In this document: piece after piece, positions 7,652 to 15,659 of the stretch | How the letters are laid out: every line of letters begins with the position of its first letter | How positions within the stretch are numbered: the first letter of the stretch is position 1 | Assembly: GCF_963691685.1 (NCBI RefSeq) | Contig: NZ_OY829290.1 | Location: 620,001-684,000 of the forward strand | Origin: Thalassovita sp. | GTDB taxonomy: Bacteria > Pseudomonadota > Alphaproteobacteria > Rhodobacterales > Rhodobacteraceae | DNA: 64,000 nt | Direction of reading: 5' to 3' | Program-made: the position numbers and the translations under genes | Notes under the pieces: model-generated | Told to the model about the DNA's origin: nothing | Seen by the model: the letters and a program-made list of their open reading frames with translations, nothing else | The model's database searches: none

Positions 7652-9292
7652 ATGGTCGATGTCATCGTTGTTGGGGCCGGTCTGGCTGGATTGGTGGCCG
7701 CACATGAGGCCGCATCGCGGGGCCGTCAGGTGCTGCTTCTGGATCAGGAGGGTGAACAGAGCCTTGGCGGACAGGCCTTCTGGTCGCTCGGTGGTCTCTT
7801 CATGGTCGACACGCCGGAGCAGCGGCGTATGGGGATCAAGGACAGTGCAGATCTGGCGCTGAACGACTGGATGGGCAGCGCTGGTTTTGACCGGGCTGAG
7901 GATGCCAATCCCCGCAAGGTGGCTGAGGCCTATCTGGAGTTTGCCGCTGGTGAGATGCGGCCCTGGCTGGCCTCACTGGGGATGCGCTGGTTTCCGGTGG
8001 TGGGCTGGGCCGAACGGGGTGGCGCACTGGCGGATGGCCATGGAAATTCGGTTCCGCGGTTTCACCTGACATGGGGCACAGGCCCCGGTGTTGTGGCGCC
8101 TTTCGAACGGCTGGTGCGCCAACATGTGGCTGAGGGCAAAATCACCTTCGGGTTCCGTCATCGCGTCAGCGGCCTGATCGTCGAAAACGGCACCTGCGTC
8201 GGGGTGCAGGGCGATGTGCTGTCGGAGGACAGCGCCGCACGTGGCCGCTCCACCAATCGTGAGGTTGTCGGCAGTTTTGAACATCGCGCCTCTGCGGTGG
8301 TGATCACCTCGGGCGGGATTGGTGGCAACCATGATCAGGTGCGCCAGAATTGGCCGGTGGACCGGCTGGGCCAGCCGCCACAGCGAATGGTCGCGGGCGT
8401 GCCGGACTACGTGGACGGCAAGATGCAGCAGATCGCCAAATCCGCCGGCGCCGGCGCCATCAACGAAGATCGGATGTGGCATTACACCGAAGGGCTGGCG
8501 AACTGGGATCCGATCTGGCCCAACCATGGCATTCGCATCCTGCCCGGCCCGTCCTCTCTGTGGTTTGACGCATTGGGCCAACGGATGGAGGCGCCCTGCC
8601 TGCCGGGCTTTGACACGCTGGCAACGCTGAAGCGGATCCTGTCGACGGGGCATGAACACAGCTGGTTCATCCTGACCCAGAAGATCATCAAAAAGGAATT
8701 TGCGCTCTCGGGCAGCGAACAGAACCCCGATTTCACCTCAGGCAAATGGCTCGAGGTGATCAAATCCCGCATCCTCAACAAACAGGCCACCGGCCCGGTG
8801 GAGGCCTTCAAGGAACATGGTGAGGATTTTGTGGTCGCTGACACGCTGGCCGATCTGGTGCAAGGCATGAACCAGATCACCCCGGATGCGCCGCTGGATC
8901 TGGCGGCGATCAAAGCGCAGGTTGAGGCACGCGATGCCCAGATGGACAACCCCTTTGCCAAGGACGCACAGGTCATCGCCATCCGGCAGGCGCGGCAGTA
9001 TCGCGGCGACAAGCTGGTGCGCACCGCCAAGCCGCATCGCATTCTGGATCCGGAGGCCGGGCCGCTGATCGCGGTGCGCCTAAACATCCTGACCCGCAAG
9101 TCGCTGGGCGGTCTGCACACGGACGAACAGGCACGGGTGCTGCAGCCGGATGGATCGGTCTTTGATGGGCTGTTTGCAGCGGGGGAGGTCGCGGGCTTCG
9201 GCGGCGGCGGCTATCACGGCTATAGCGCGCTGGAGGGCACTTTCCTCGGCGGCTGTATATTCTCGGGCCGGGCGGCGGGCCGGGCGGTCTAG
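7652..9292 (+). CDS. FAD-dependent dehydrogenase (fumarate reductase / ketosteroid dehydrogenase family)
   Basis: A 546-residue flavoprotein. The N-terminus has the dinucleotide-binding motif VVGAGLAGLVAAHEAASRG and then LGGQAFWSLGG. The C-terminus has GLFAAGEVAGFGGGGYHGYS and LEGTFLGGCIFSGRAAGRA, the closing FAD contact of this family. The start is supported by GGGAGGAG just upstream. Members oxidise or reduce C-C double bonds of ketosteroids or similar substrates; the particular substrate here is not evident. It is a single gene with no obvious operon partner. Confidence 0.75.
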   Translation: MVDVIVVGAGLAGLVAAHEAASRGRQVLLLDQEGEQSLGGQAFWSLGGLFMVDTPEQRRMGIKDSADLALNDWMGSAGFDRAEDANPRKVAEAYLEFAAGEMRPWLASLGMRWFPVVGWAERGGALADGHGNSVPRFHLTWGTGPGVVAPFERLVRQHVAEGKITFGFRHRVSGLIVENGTCVGVQGDVLSEDSAARGRSTNREVVGSFEHRASAVVITSGGIGGNHDQVRQNWPVDRLGQPPQRMVAGVPDYVDGKMQQIAKSAGAGAINEDRMWHYTEGLANWDPIWPNHGIRILPGPSSLWFDALGQRMEAPCLPGFDTLATLKRILSTGHEHSWFILTQKIIKKEFALSGSEQNPDFTSGKWLEVIKSRILNKQATGPVEAFKEHGEDFVVADTLADLVQGMNQITPDAPLDLAAIKAQVEARDAQMDNPFAKDAQVIAIRQARQYRGDKLVRTAKPHRILDPEAGPLIAVRLNILTRKSLGGLHTDEQARVLQPDGSVFDGLFAAGEVAGFGGGGYHGYSALEGTFLGGCIFSGRAAGRAV

Positions 9293-9352
9293 GCAGCGCC
9301 TCAACGCCGAATTGGGCTTTCGCCGCGCGCGCCGCTCTGTCACATCACGGGC

Positions 9353-9565
9353 ATGATTATCGTCGTTGGGCTGATCATCGCCTTTGTCGTTATGCTGCTG
9401 TTGAGCAATCGCAAAACCCGCCAATGCAAATGGCGGGCGGATCGGTCGCGCGACCGCGAGGGGCAAAGCTATCACCGTTGCGTGGTCTGTGGTGAGATCT
9501 GCTTTACAAACGATGGCAAGCCACCAAAGATCTGCCGGACCGAGGTGCCGCCGCCGTCGCTCTAG
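9353..9565 (+). CDS. Small membrane protein with cysteine pairs
   Basis: A 70-residue protein. Residues 1-18 (MIIVVGLIIAFVVMLLLS) form one transmembrane helix, followed by a basic stretch and RCVVCGEICF, where CxxC plus two further cysteines could bind a metal or form disulfides. I do not recognise a named family. It lies between the FAD dehydrogenase and the DUF1989 gene on the same strand, with no clear ribosome-binding site. Confidence 0.5.
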   Translation: MIIVVGLIIAFVVMLLLSNRKTRQCKWRADRSRDREGQSYHRCVVCGEICFTNDGKPPKICRTEVPPPSL

Positions 9566-9604
9566 ATGCGCTGCCAGCGGTCCCCGTTTGCAAGGAGTTC
9601 ACAG

Positions 9605-10495
9605 ATGACCAATATCCCCGCTGACTCGGCTGGCGTTGCTACCACTGCGCCGAAAATGGCCCCGGAAGACGCAGAGGCCCGCCGCGCCGTCAAACCGGTG
9701 ATTTGCTACCCGAATGACACTTTGGCGCCGCCTGATCTGGCGCTCTATCACGCGGCGCGGCAGACGGCGGTCAAGGTGGATGAGGTTACGGTGCCCCCGC
9801 GTGACGGCGCCAGTTTCACCGTCAAAGCCGGGCAGTTTTTCCGCATCACCTCCATTGAGGGGCCGCAGGTGGGCGATCTGAATCTGTTCAATGCAAATGA
9901 ACTGAGTGAGAAGTTCTACTCCGGCAAGACCCGCGCGCTGCACGGCACCCATATCACCACCGGCGAACGCATGTGGTCCAGCCACCCCTATCTGCGCCCG
10001 ATGGCGACGATCACCGAGGATACGCTGGGCTGGTATGGGATCGATGAATTTGGCGGGTCGGTGCATGATGTGATCGGCACCCGCTGTGATCCCTACACCA
10101 ACAACCTGCTGAGCGGGGGGCAGTATCATCATTGCTGCCACTCCAACCTGACCCGCGCCCTTGCCGATCACGAAGGCATCGCGCTGGCCGAGGCGGAACC
10201 GCAGGTGCATGATGTGCTGAACGTCTTCATGTGCACCGGCTTCACCCGTGACACGGGCCAGTATTTCATGAAGGCAAGCCCGGTGCGCCCCGGCGATTAT
10301 CTGGAGATGTTTGCCGAGATCGACCTCCTGGGCGTGCTGTCTGCCTGTCCCGGCGGCGATTGCTCGTCTGAACACTCCTCGGATGAAGCGGCCTGCCACC
10401 CGATGCTGGTGGAGGTCTTTGCCCCCGCCGAGGGCGCCTTGGGCGATTGGACCAGCCCGCCGGTCAACGGCTACGATCGCAGCCACGGGCGGTGA
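9605..10495 (+). CDS. DUF1989 family (urea carboxylase-associated) protein
   Basis: About 296 residues, matching the DUF1989 / urea carboxylase-associated fold: VTVPPRDGASFTVKAGQFFR, GPQVGDLNLFNA, the conserved YSGKTRALHGTHITTGERMWS region, and CHSNLTRAL. Such proteins are linked to urea carboxylase and aminomethyltransferase-type genes, but their biochemical role is not settled. The ATG at 9605 is preceded by AAGGAG. It is unusual here in having no urea carboxylase nearby; the next gene is a convergent SHMT-family enzyme. Confidence 0.8.
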   Translation: MTNIPADSAGVATTAPKMAPEDAEARRAVKPVICYPNDTLAPPDLALYHAARQTAVKVDEVTVPPRDGASFTVKAGQFFRITSIEGPQVGDLNLFNANELSEKFYSGKTRALHGTHITTGERMWSSHPYLRPMATITEDTLGWYGIDEFGGSVHDVIGTRCDPYTNNLLSGGQYHHCCHSNLTRALADHEGIALAEAEPQVHDVLNVFMCTGFTRDTGQYFMKASPVRPGDYLEMFAEIDLLGVLSACPGGDCSSEHSSDEAACHPMLVEVFAPAEGALGDWTSPPVNGYDRSHGR

Positions 10496-10561
10496 TCTAT
10501 TCAAGGAAAGTGCGGGGCGCTGCCCCGCGCCCCGGAGTATTTTTGAAACGTTGAAAGCGGT

Positions 10562-11887
10562 TCAGCTTTCGTGGATGAACTGCAGCTGGTCAAAGCTGGC
10601 GCGCCACTCTGCCACTTCGCCCGCTTGGGTTTCGGGCTGATCACTGCGCAGCGCGGCGGCGATCAGCTTGGCCAGACGCGGCATATCCGCAACCGTCATG
10701 CCAAAGCGCACCAGTTCCGGCGTGCCGATCCGTAACCCGTTCATATCCCCTGCAACCTCCGCGATGGGCAGGCCGATCCCGCAGGCCAAGAACCCTGCTT
10801 TGCGCAGGTGTTTTGAGGCCGTCTGGCCGCCGCCAAACTCCGCCGCTTCCAGTGCAAACTGATGGGACAGTGTGGCGCCTGCGTGGGTTTTGAACGGGGT
10901 GAGGCCTTCAGCCTCCAACGCAGCTGCCAGGGCCTGCGCCGTGTCGATCATCGCCTGGGCGTAAGCCCTGCCATGGTCGCGCCAATCCAGCATGGAGACC
11001 GCAAGTGCGGCGGATTTGGCGGCATCGAAATTGGCGGTCATGCCGGGGAAAGCAATGGCGTCCAGCCGTTCGGCAATCGCGGCCTCATTGGTGACAATCA
11101 GCCCTGAAGGCGGGCCGCCCAGCGATTTATAGGTGCTCATCGTCATCAGATGCGCGCCTTCGGCCAGCGGGTTGGGCCAGGCTTTGCCGGCGATCATCCC
11201 GCATTGATGGGCGGCATCAAACAGCACCTTGGCGCCAACCTGATCGGCGATGGCGCGGATTTCGGCCACCGGATGTGGGGTCAGGTTCAGGCTGCCGCCG
11301 ATGGTGATCAGCTTGGGCTTCACCTGCCGCACCAGTGCCTCCAGCGCGGGCAGGTCGACGGTGTAGCCATCTGCGGTGACCGGGGCCATATGGCTCTGCA
11401 GCCCGTAAAGGCCGGCGCAGCCTGCGCTGTGGTGGGTGACATGGCCGCCAATGGCCGCGGGCGGCGTGATGATGGCATCACCGGGGCGGGTCAGCGCCAT
11501 GAAGGCATAGAGGTTTGCGATGGCGCCAGAGGGCACGCGAATCTCGGCAAACTGTGCTTCAAACACCTCGGCGGCAAGGGCGGCGGCGATCACCTCAATC
11601 TCTTCGATGGCTTCCAGCCCCATCTCATATTTGTCACCGGGATAGCCCAGCGACGGCCTTGTGCCGAGGCCCGAGGCCAGCAGCGCCTCAGCGCGGGGGT
11701 TCATCACATTGGTCGCCGGGTTGAGGTTGAAGCAGTCGCGTTCGTGGATCTCTTTGTTATGGCTAGCCAGCGCTTCCACCCGGGCGGCCAGTGCGGCGCT
11801 GCCGGTGCCGGGGATCTTGGTGCTGATCTCTTGCACCCGGGTCTCACAAGGGGCGGGCACCCAGTCCCGTTTGGCGAGTGTGGTCAT
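10562..11887 (-). CDS. SHMT-family PLP-dependent enzyme
   Basis: About 441 residues of the fold-type I serine hydroxymethyltransferase group. The N-terminal NLNPATNVMNPRAE and GYPGDKYEMG, the VLFDAAHQCGMIAG segment with the PLP-ring aspartate and histidine, and the lysine in TMSTYKSLGGPPSG are visible. True GlyA has a THKTLRGPR-type lysine loop, and here this is changed, so the enzyme may act on another beta-hydroxy amino acid (aldolase or alpha-methylserine type). The ATG at 11887 follows AGGAAAGG. It is divergent from the LysR gene at 12022, which probably controls it. Confidence 0.75.
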   Translation of the reverse strand: MTTLAKRDWVPAPCETRVQEISTKIPGTGSAALAARVEALASHNKEIHERDCFNLNPATNVMNPRAEALLASGLGTRPSLGYPGDKYEMGLEAIEEIEVIAAALAAEVFEAQFAEIRVPSGAIANLYAFMALTRPGDAIITPPAAIGGHVTHHSAGCAGLYGLQSHMAPVTADGYTVDLPALEALVRQVKPKLITIGGSLNLTPHPVAEIRAIADQVGAKVLFDAAHQCGMIAGKAWPNPLAEGAHLMTMSTYKSLGGPPSGLIVTNEAAIAERLDAIAFPGMTANFDAAKSAALAVSMLDWRDHGRAYAQAMIDTAQALAAALEAEGLTPFKTHAGATLSHQFALEAAEFGGGQTASKHLRKAGFLACGIGLPIAEVAGDMNGLRIGTPELVRFGMTVADMPRLAKLIAAALRSDQPETQAGEVAEWRASFDQLQFIHES

Positions 11888-12021
11888 GGTGGCATCCTTT
11901 CCTGAGGCCTTGGATCTTGTGTTTAAGGATTGGCGCAATAAGGGCTGGGCGCAAATCAGATTTCCTGTAGGGTAGGCGTAGAAAAACTATGGGTGTAATG
12001 CCCGCCAGACCGGAGGTCGCC

Positions 12022-12888
12022 ATGTCCGTCAAACCACCCCGCCCGATGGGGCCGCCGCTAAACGCGCTGCGGGCTTTTGAAGCTGCGGCGCGGCTGGGTG
12101 GATTTTCCCGCGCGGCAGAGGAGCTCTGCGTGACGCCGGGCGCGGTGGCGCAGCAGATCAAACAGTTGGAGGATTGGGCCGGGGCACCGTTTTTTGACCG
12201 TCAGGCGCAGGGCGTGCAGTTGAACGCATTGGGCCGCCAGCTGCTGCCGATGGCGGAACGGGCCTTTGACCAAATTGCGGATCTTGCACAAGGTATTCGC
12301 GTGGCGGCCAGCCCGAACCGCATCCACATCGCCGCCCTGCCGGCTGTGGCGCAGTTGTGGTTGTCACCGCGCCTGCCGGCGCTGCGGCAGAAAATGCCTG
12401 AGCTGGAAATCTCCGTAACCGCATTGGAAGAACCGCCCAATCTGGAGCGGAAACCCTATGATTTATCGGTGTTCTATATGCCGGCAGGTAAGGGACAGGC
12501 ACTGGTTGCGGATCAGATCCAGCCGGTCTGCGCCCCCAGTCTGGCCGCCCAGTTGCAACGGCCTGAGGATCTGAGCAATTGCCTGTGTCTGGTGGACAGT
12601 GTGTGGACCAATGACTGGTCGCATTGGCTGAAAGACGGCGCGGGCCTGCCGGAGTTGAGCCTGCGCGGGCCGACCTATTCGCTTTACTCACTGGCAGTGC
12701 AGGAGGCGGTCAATGGGGCGGGGGTGTTGATGGGTCACGAAAGCCTGATCGCGCCTTTGTTGAAGGCCGGGCGGTTGGTGGCGCCCTTCAAACGGCCGGT
12801 GGCCACGGGGTTGGCCCTGTCGCTTGAGATGCGCCAGCCGGTGCGGGACCCGCTGGCGCGATTTGTATCAGCTTTGAAAGGCGCTTAG
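12022..12888 (+). CDS. LysR family transcriptional regulator (GcvA-like)
   Basis: About 288 residues. The N-terminal winged helix-turn-helix (LNALRAFEAAARLGGFSRAA, TPGAVAQQIKQLEDWAGAPFF) matches the GcvA/LysR group, followed by a LysR substrate-binding domain. The ATG at 12022 has CGGAGGT 4-10 nt upstream; an ATG at 11989 is less likely. It is divergently oriented to the SHMT-family gene, the usual layout of a LysR regulator and its target, so its effector may be an amino acid or the product of that enzyme. Its 3' end overlaps deoD by 4 bp. Confidence 0.85.
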   Translation: MSVKPPRPMGPPLNALRAFEAAARLGGFSRAAEELCVTPGAVAQQIKQLEDWAGAPFFDRQAQGVQLNALGRQLLPMAERAFDQIADLAQGIRVAASPNRIHIAALPAVAQLWLSPRLPALRQKMPELEISVTALEEPPNLERKPYDLSVFYMPAGKGQALVADQIQPVCAPSLAAQLQRPEDLSNCLCLVDSVWTNDWSHWLKDGAGLPELSLRGPTYSLYSLAVQEAVNGAGVLMGHESLIAPLLKAGRLVAPFKRPVATGLALSLEMRQPVRDPLARFVSALKGA

Positions 12889-13589
12889 GCGAAGGCCGCG
12901 TCCAGCGCGATCTCAACCATATCGCCGAAGGTCTTTTCACGGTCTTCCGAGGGCAGCGCCTCACCGGTCAGCAGGTGGTCCGAAACGGTCAGCACGGCCA
13001 GACCACGCACGCCATGACGGGCGGCAAGGTTATAAAGCTCGGCCGCTTCCATCTCCACGCCCAGAATGCCGTGACGGGTCATCTGTTCGTTCAGGTCGGG
13101 GCGTTCGTCATAGAAAACATCGGACGAATAGATGCCACCCACATGGGTCGGCACATTCTTGGCTTCTGCGGCGGCAACGGCGGCTTTCAGCAGCGACCAG
13201 TCGGCGCAGGGGGCAAAGTTCAGCTCTTTGAAGATGCCGCTGGATGGGCTGTTGAGCGTGGTGGCGGTCATCGCCACGATCACGTCGCGGATCTTGACCT
13301 TATCCTGCATGCCACCGCAGGAGCCGATGCGGATCAGGGTTTTGGCGCCATAATCGCGGATCAGCTCATTGGCGTAGATCGAGAAGGACGGCATGCCCAT
13401 GCCGGAGCCTTGGATCGAGACGCGGTTGCCTTTGTAGGTGCCGGTGAAGCCCAGCATGCCGCGCACTTCGTTCACCAGAACGGCATCCTCAAGGAAGTTT
13501 TCCGCGGCCCATTTGGCGCGGTACGGGTCGCCCGGCATCAGGACGGTTTCGGCGATCTCGCCGGGTTTTGCTCCGATATGTACGGTCAT
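12885..13589 (-). CDS. deoD: DeoD-type purine nucleoside phosphorylase
   Basis: A 234-residue hexameric-type phosphorylase that splits purine (deoxy)nucleosides with phosphate to the base and pentose 1-phosphate. Diagnostic segments are TVHIGAKPGEIAETVLMPGDP at the N-terminus, GSGMGMPSFSIY, LIRIGSCGGM, the ribose-binding GVEMEAAELY, and VLTVSDH with the catalytic aspartate. It lies 8 bp after a GNAT gene on the same strand, suggesting co-transcription. The nucleoside-type ABC uptake operon at 28082-33119 could supply substrates, but this link is an inference. Confidence 0.95.
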   Translation of the reverse strand: MTVHIGAKPGEIAETVLMPGDPYRAKWAAENFLEDAVLVNEVRGMLGFTGTYKGNRVSIQGSGMGMPSFSIYANELIRDYGAKTLIRIGSCGGMQDKVKIRDVIVAMTATTLNSPSSGIFKELNFAPCADWSLLKAAVAAAEAKNVPTHVGGIYSSDVFYDERPDLNEQMTRHGILGVEMEAAELYNLAARHGVRGLAVLTVSDHLLTGEALPSEDREKTFGDMVEIALDAAFA

Positions 13590-13597
13590 GTCAGCTC

Positions 13598-14038
13598 CTA
13601 TCGGCTGTATTTGATAAAGGGCGTCAGCCGCGCCACACGGTCATAAAGCTGGCGCGCTGTTGCGTTGAATTCCTGTGTCATCCAGTAGACATTCGGTGTG
13701 CCGTTTTCATCCGCGGCTTTGTAGACCGCTTCGATCAGGGCGCGCCCGATGCCTTTGCCACGCACACCCGGGTCGGCGTAGAGATCCTGCAGGTAACAGG
13801 TGTCTTCCAGCTGCCAGTTGTGCGCGTGGTAGATATAATGAACCAATCCGACGGGCACACCATCCAAAGTGGCGATCAGGCCATTTTGTTGTGGACGGTT
13901 TTCATCGATCAGGCGTTTGAAGGTGGTGGCATAGACCTCCTCCGAGACGGAGCTTTCGTAAAACTCAATGTAAGAAGCCCAGAGGCGGCGCCAGTCGGCT
14001 TCGTCGTCGGCGCGAAGGGGGCGAATGTCCAATCCCAT
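13598..14038 (-). CDS. GNAT family N-acetyltransferase
   Basis: A 146-residue GNAT-fold protein. The acetyl-CoA pyrophosphate loop is visible as DPGVRGKGIGRALIEA, preceded by the strand CYLQDLYADP. It begins MGLDIRPLRADDEADWRRLW, a common start for this family. It is upstream of and probably co-transcribed with deoD. The acceptor is unknown. Confidence 0.85.
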   Translation of the reverse strand: MGLDIRPLRADDEADWRRLWASYIEFYESSVSEEVYATTFKRLIDENRPQQNGLIATLDGVPVGLVHYIYHAHNWQLEDTCYLQDLYADPGVRGKGIGRALIEAVYKAADENGTPNVYWMTQEFNATARQLYDRVARLTPFIKYSR

Positions 14039-14207
14039 GTGATGACCTGTTCGTTTGCTGGTTCTGGCCGCGATGGCCCGGGTAAGAGGCGCTAGGTTGA
14101 CGGGATTTCCTGCCGAGGGTCAAGGGGAGCGGGGGCAGAGAAAAAGGATGTGCAAATTCACTTTTGTGGCGTAGTCTGACGGCATTTCCACCTTATGGGA
14201 GAGTAAG

Positions 14208-14417
14208 GTGACACAAAAAGATACTGCAGAAGATATTCAGACCCCCGAAGACTTGGCCCAGTCGTACCTTACCTTTGCGACTGATATTTCACGTCAATTG
14301 CTTGCCGCAACCGAACGGCAGAACGCAGCACAGCACGCCCAAATGCAGGACGTTGCGCAGTGGTGTCAGGCGATTTTGTCTGGCCAGCCAATCGGGGGCG
14401 CTGACAGCGCAGACTGA
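14208..14417 (+). CDS. Small R-body operon leader protein, unknown function
   Basis: A 69-residue, mostly helical, acidic protein with a GTG start at 14208 (MTQKDTAEDIQTPEDLAQSY). It is not clearly RebB-like but heads the RebB gene cluster, 36 bp before the next gene on the same strand. The start MTQKDTA and its helices resemble the small accessory proteins of reb loci. It could be a chaperone or minor component of the R-body. The call depends on context; no family is recognised. Confidence 0.55.
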   Translation: MTQKDTAEDIQTPEDLAQSYLTFATDISRQLLAATERQNAAQHAQMQDVAQWCQAILSGQPIGGADSAD

Positions 14418-14453
14418 CTGAAGACCCAACAGATATTTAAGTGGAGGGAATTT

Positions 14454-14768
14454 ATGGCGAAAAAAGACACTGCAACCGAAACCCCCGGCGTGAATGAGCA
14501 GATCACCGATGCGGTGACGCAGGCCAACGTCAAGGTGCTGTCGGAAGGCCCGGCCATGGCGATGGGCAACCTCTATCAGAGCTTGGCGCATTCCACCGGG
14601 ATCATGATGGAAAACGCCGTGGCGGCGCAGCACCAAGCCAACATCACGACCCAAGCGGCGACCAACCAAGGGGTGATGATGCTCTATTCCATCGATGATG
14701 TTGCATCCGAGGTCAGCGCAGAGCGGCTTGCCGGATTTGATGACGTGAAAAACAAGAGGAAGGGCTAA
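14454..14768 (+). CDS. RebB family R-body protein
   Basis: A 104-residue protein with the RebB signature VNEQITDAVTQANVKVLSEG followed by PAMAMGNLYQSLAHS and the helix ENAVAAQHQANITTQAATNQ. RebB-type proteins are the structural subunits of R-bodies, coiled protein ribbons that can unroll inside or outside cells. The ATG is preceded by GGAGGG. It has a basic, charged tail (DDVKNKRKG) after the usual hydrophobic GVMMLYSIDDVAS segment. It is the most canonical member of the cluster and is followed 4 bp later by a second copy. Confidence 0.88.
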   Translation: MAKKDTATETPGVNEQITDAVTQANVKVLSEGPAMAMGNLYQSLAHSTGIMMENAVAAQHQANITTQAATNQGVMMLYSIDDVASEVSAERLAGFDDVKNKRKG

Positions 14769-14771
14769 GAC

Positions 14772-15002
14772 ATGGCATTTCCAACCAGCGTGAATGATCA
14801 GATCACCGATGCGGTGACACAGGCCAATGTCAAAGTTGTTGCCGAAGCGCCCGCGATGGCGGCGGCGGGGCTTTATCAGACCTCGGCGCATTCGTCCGGC
14901 ATCCTAATGGAGAACGCCGTGGCGGCACAGCAGGCGGGCAGCACCTTGATGCAGGCGGTGATGACGGCGGCGGTGAAACAGCTGCTGAAGGCAGGGGGCT
15001 GA
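14772..15002 (+). CDS. RebB-like R-body protein, short paralogue
   Basis: A 76-residue protein that repeats the N-terminal RebB block (SVNDQITDAVTQANVKVVAE, PAMAAAGLYQTSAHSSG) and ends soon after ENAVAAQQAGSTLMQAVMTA. It is clearly a tandem duplicate of the 14454 gene that lacks the C-terminal part. R-body assembly in known systems needs more than one RebB-type subunit, so a short partner is plausible. It is spaced 3-4 bp from both neighbours. Confidence 0.82.
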   Translation: MAFPTSVNDQITDAVTQANVKVVAEAPAMAAAGLYQTSAHSSGILMENAVAAQQAGSTLMQAVMTAAVKQLLKAGG

Positions 15003-15004
15003 GC

Positions 15005-15235
15005 ATGGCGGAACCAACAGAAGTCAACGGGCAGATCACTGACGCGGTGACACAAACTGTCGTTTTGTCACTTGGATCTGCGCCTGCGTCGGCATTGATG
15101 ACCCAGCAGCAGGTCTGGTCCCACGCGATGGGCCTTGGATTTGAAAACGCCGTGTCCCGGCAGCAGGCAGGTCAGACCCTGGCTGAGGCACTGCTGGCTG
15201 CGGCGATGCAGCCCAAGGCAGGAGGCACGTCATGA
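15005..15235 (+). CDS. RebB-like R-body protein, divergent short paralogue
   Basis: A 76-residue protein starting EVNGQITDAVTQTVVLSLGS, a RebB-type opening, then PASALMTQQQVWSHAMGLGFENAVSRQQAGQTLAEALLAAAM. The core helix pattern ENAV..QQAG is shared with the other copies, but the middle has diverged. It follows the previous stop by 2 bp and overlaps the next gene by 4 bp, so translation of the set is coupled. Confidence 0.75.
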   Translation: MAEPTEVNGQITDAVTQTVVLSLGSAPASALMTQQQVWSHAMGLGFENAVSRQQAGQTLAEALLAAAMQPKAGGTS

Positions 15236-15576
15236 GCGAAGGAAAAGCAACCGCCGCACCTGAGAAAACAGCACTGAACTCGCAAGCGTTGGAGGCGGCC
15301 AAAACCCTGCGCGAACTGGTGGCCAAGAACCCCAATGAACTGGCCAAGGCCGGGCTGAGCCTGGCGCTGTCACAATCGGCCGCGATTGCCTTGCAGGATG
15401 CCACCGATCACATGCGCCGAATGCAGATCCTGTCTGAGGCAGGTGTGGCGCGGGCAATCGCGCAGGAAGATCCGGCGAAAGCGCAGGCGCTGGTGGAGGC
15501 CGCGACCCAGGCGGCGGCATCAGCCAGTGAGGTGCTGGCGAAAACCGGTGAAGTGGCCCGGTCCTTGCTGGACTGA
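15232..15576 (+). CDS. Helical R-body operon protein of unknown function
   Basis: A 114-residue, alanine-rich, helical protein. The middle (LALSQSAAIALQDATDHMRR, MQILSEAGVARAIAQEDPAK) has a repeated AxxAxxDA pattern reminiscent of proteins beside RebB genes, but it does not carry the DAVTQANVKV signature. It begins with an ATGA overlap and ends the operon just before a terminator. It could be an assembly factor or an additional subunit. I do not recognise a named family. Confidence 0.6.
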   Translation: MSEGKATAAPEKTALNSQALEAAKTLRELVAKNPNELAKAGLSLALSQSAAIALQDATDHMRRMQILSEAGVARAIAQEDPAKAQALVEAATQAAASASEVLAKTGEVARSLLD

Positions 15577-15593
15577 TCGGCGTAAATGACACC

Positions 15594-15636
15594 GGCCTGA
15601 ATGTCGCGATCGCTGCTGGCATTCAGGTCTGTTTTT
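15594..15636 (+). terminator. Rho-independent terminator of the R-body operon
   Basis: GGCCTGAATGTC (15594-15605) pairs with GGCATTCAGGTC (15618-15629, two G-U pairs) around a 12-nt loop, then GTTTTTT. It separates the operon from a convergent LysR gene. Confidence 0.8.
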
Positions 15637-15659
15637 TCAGCGGTATCGCAAGGCGAATT

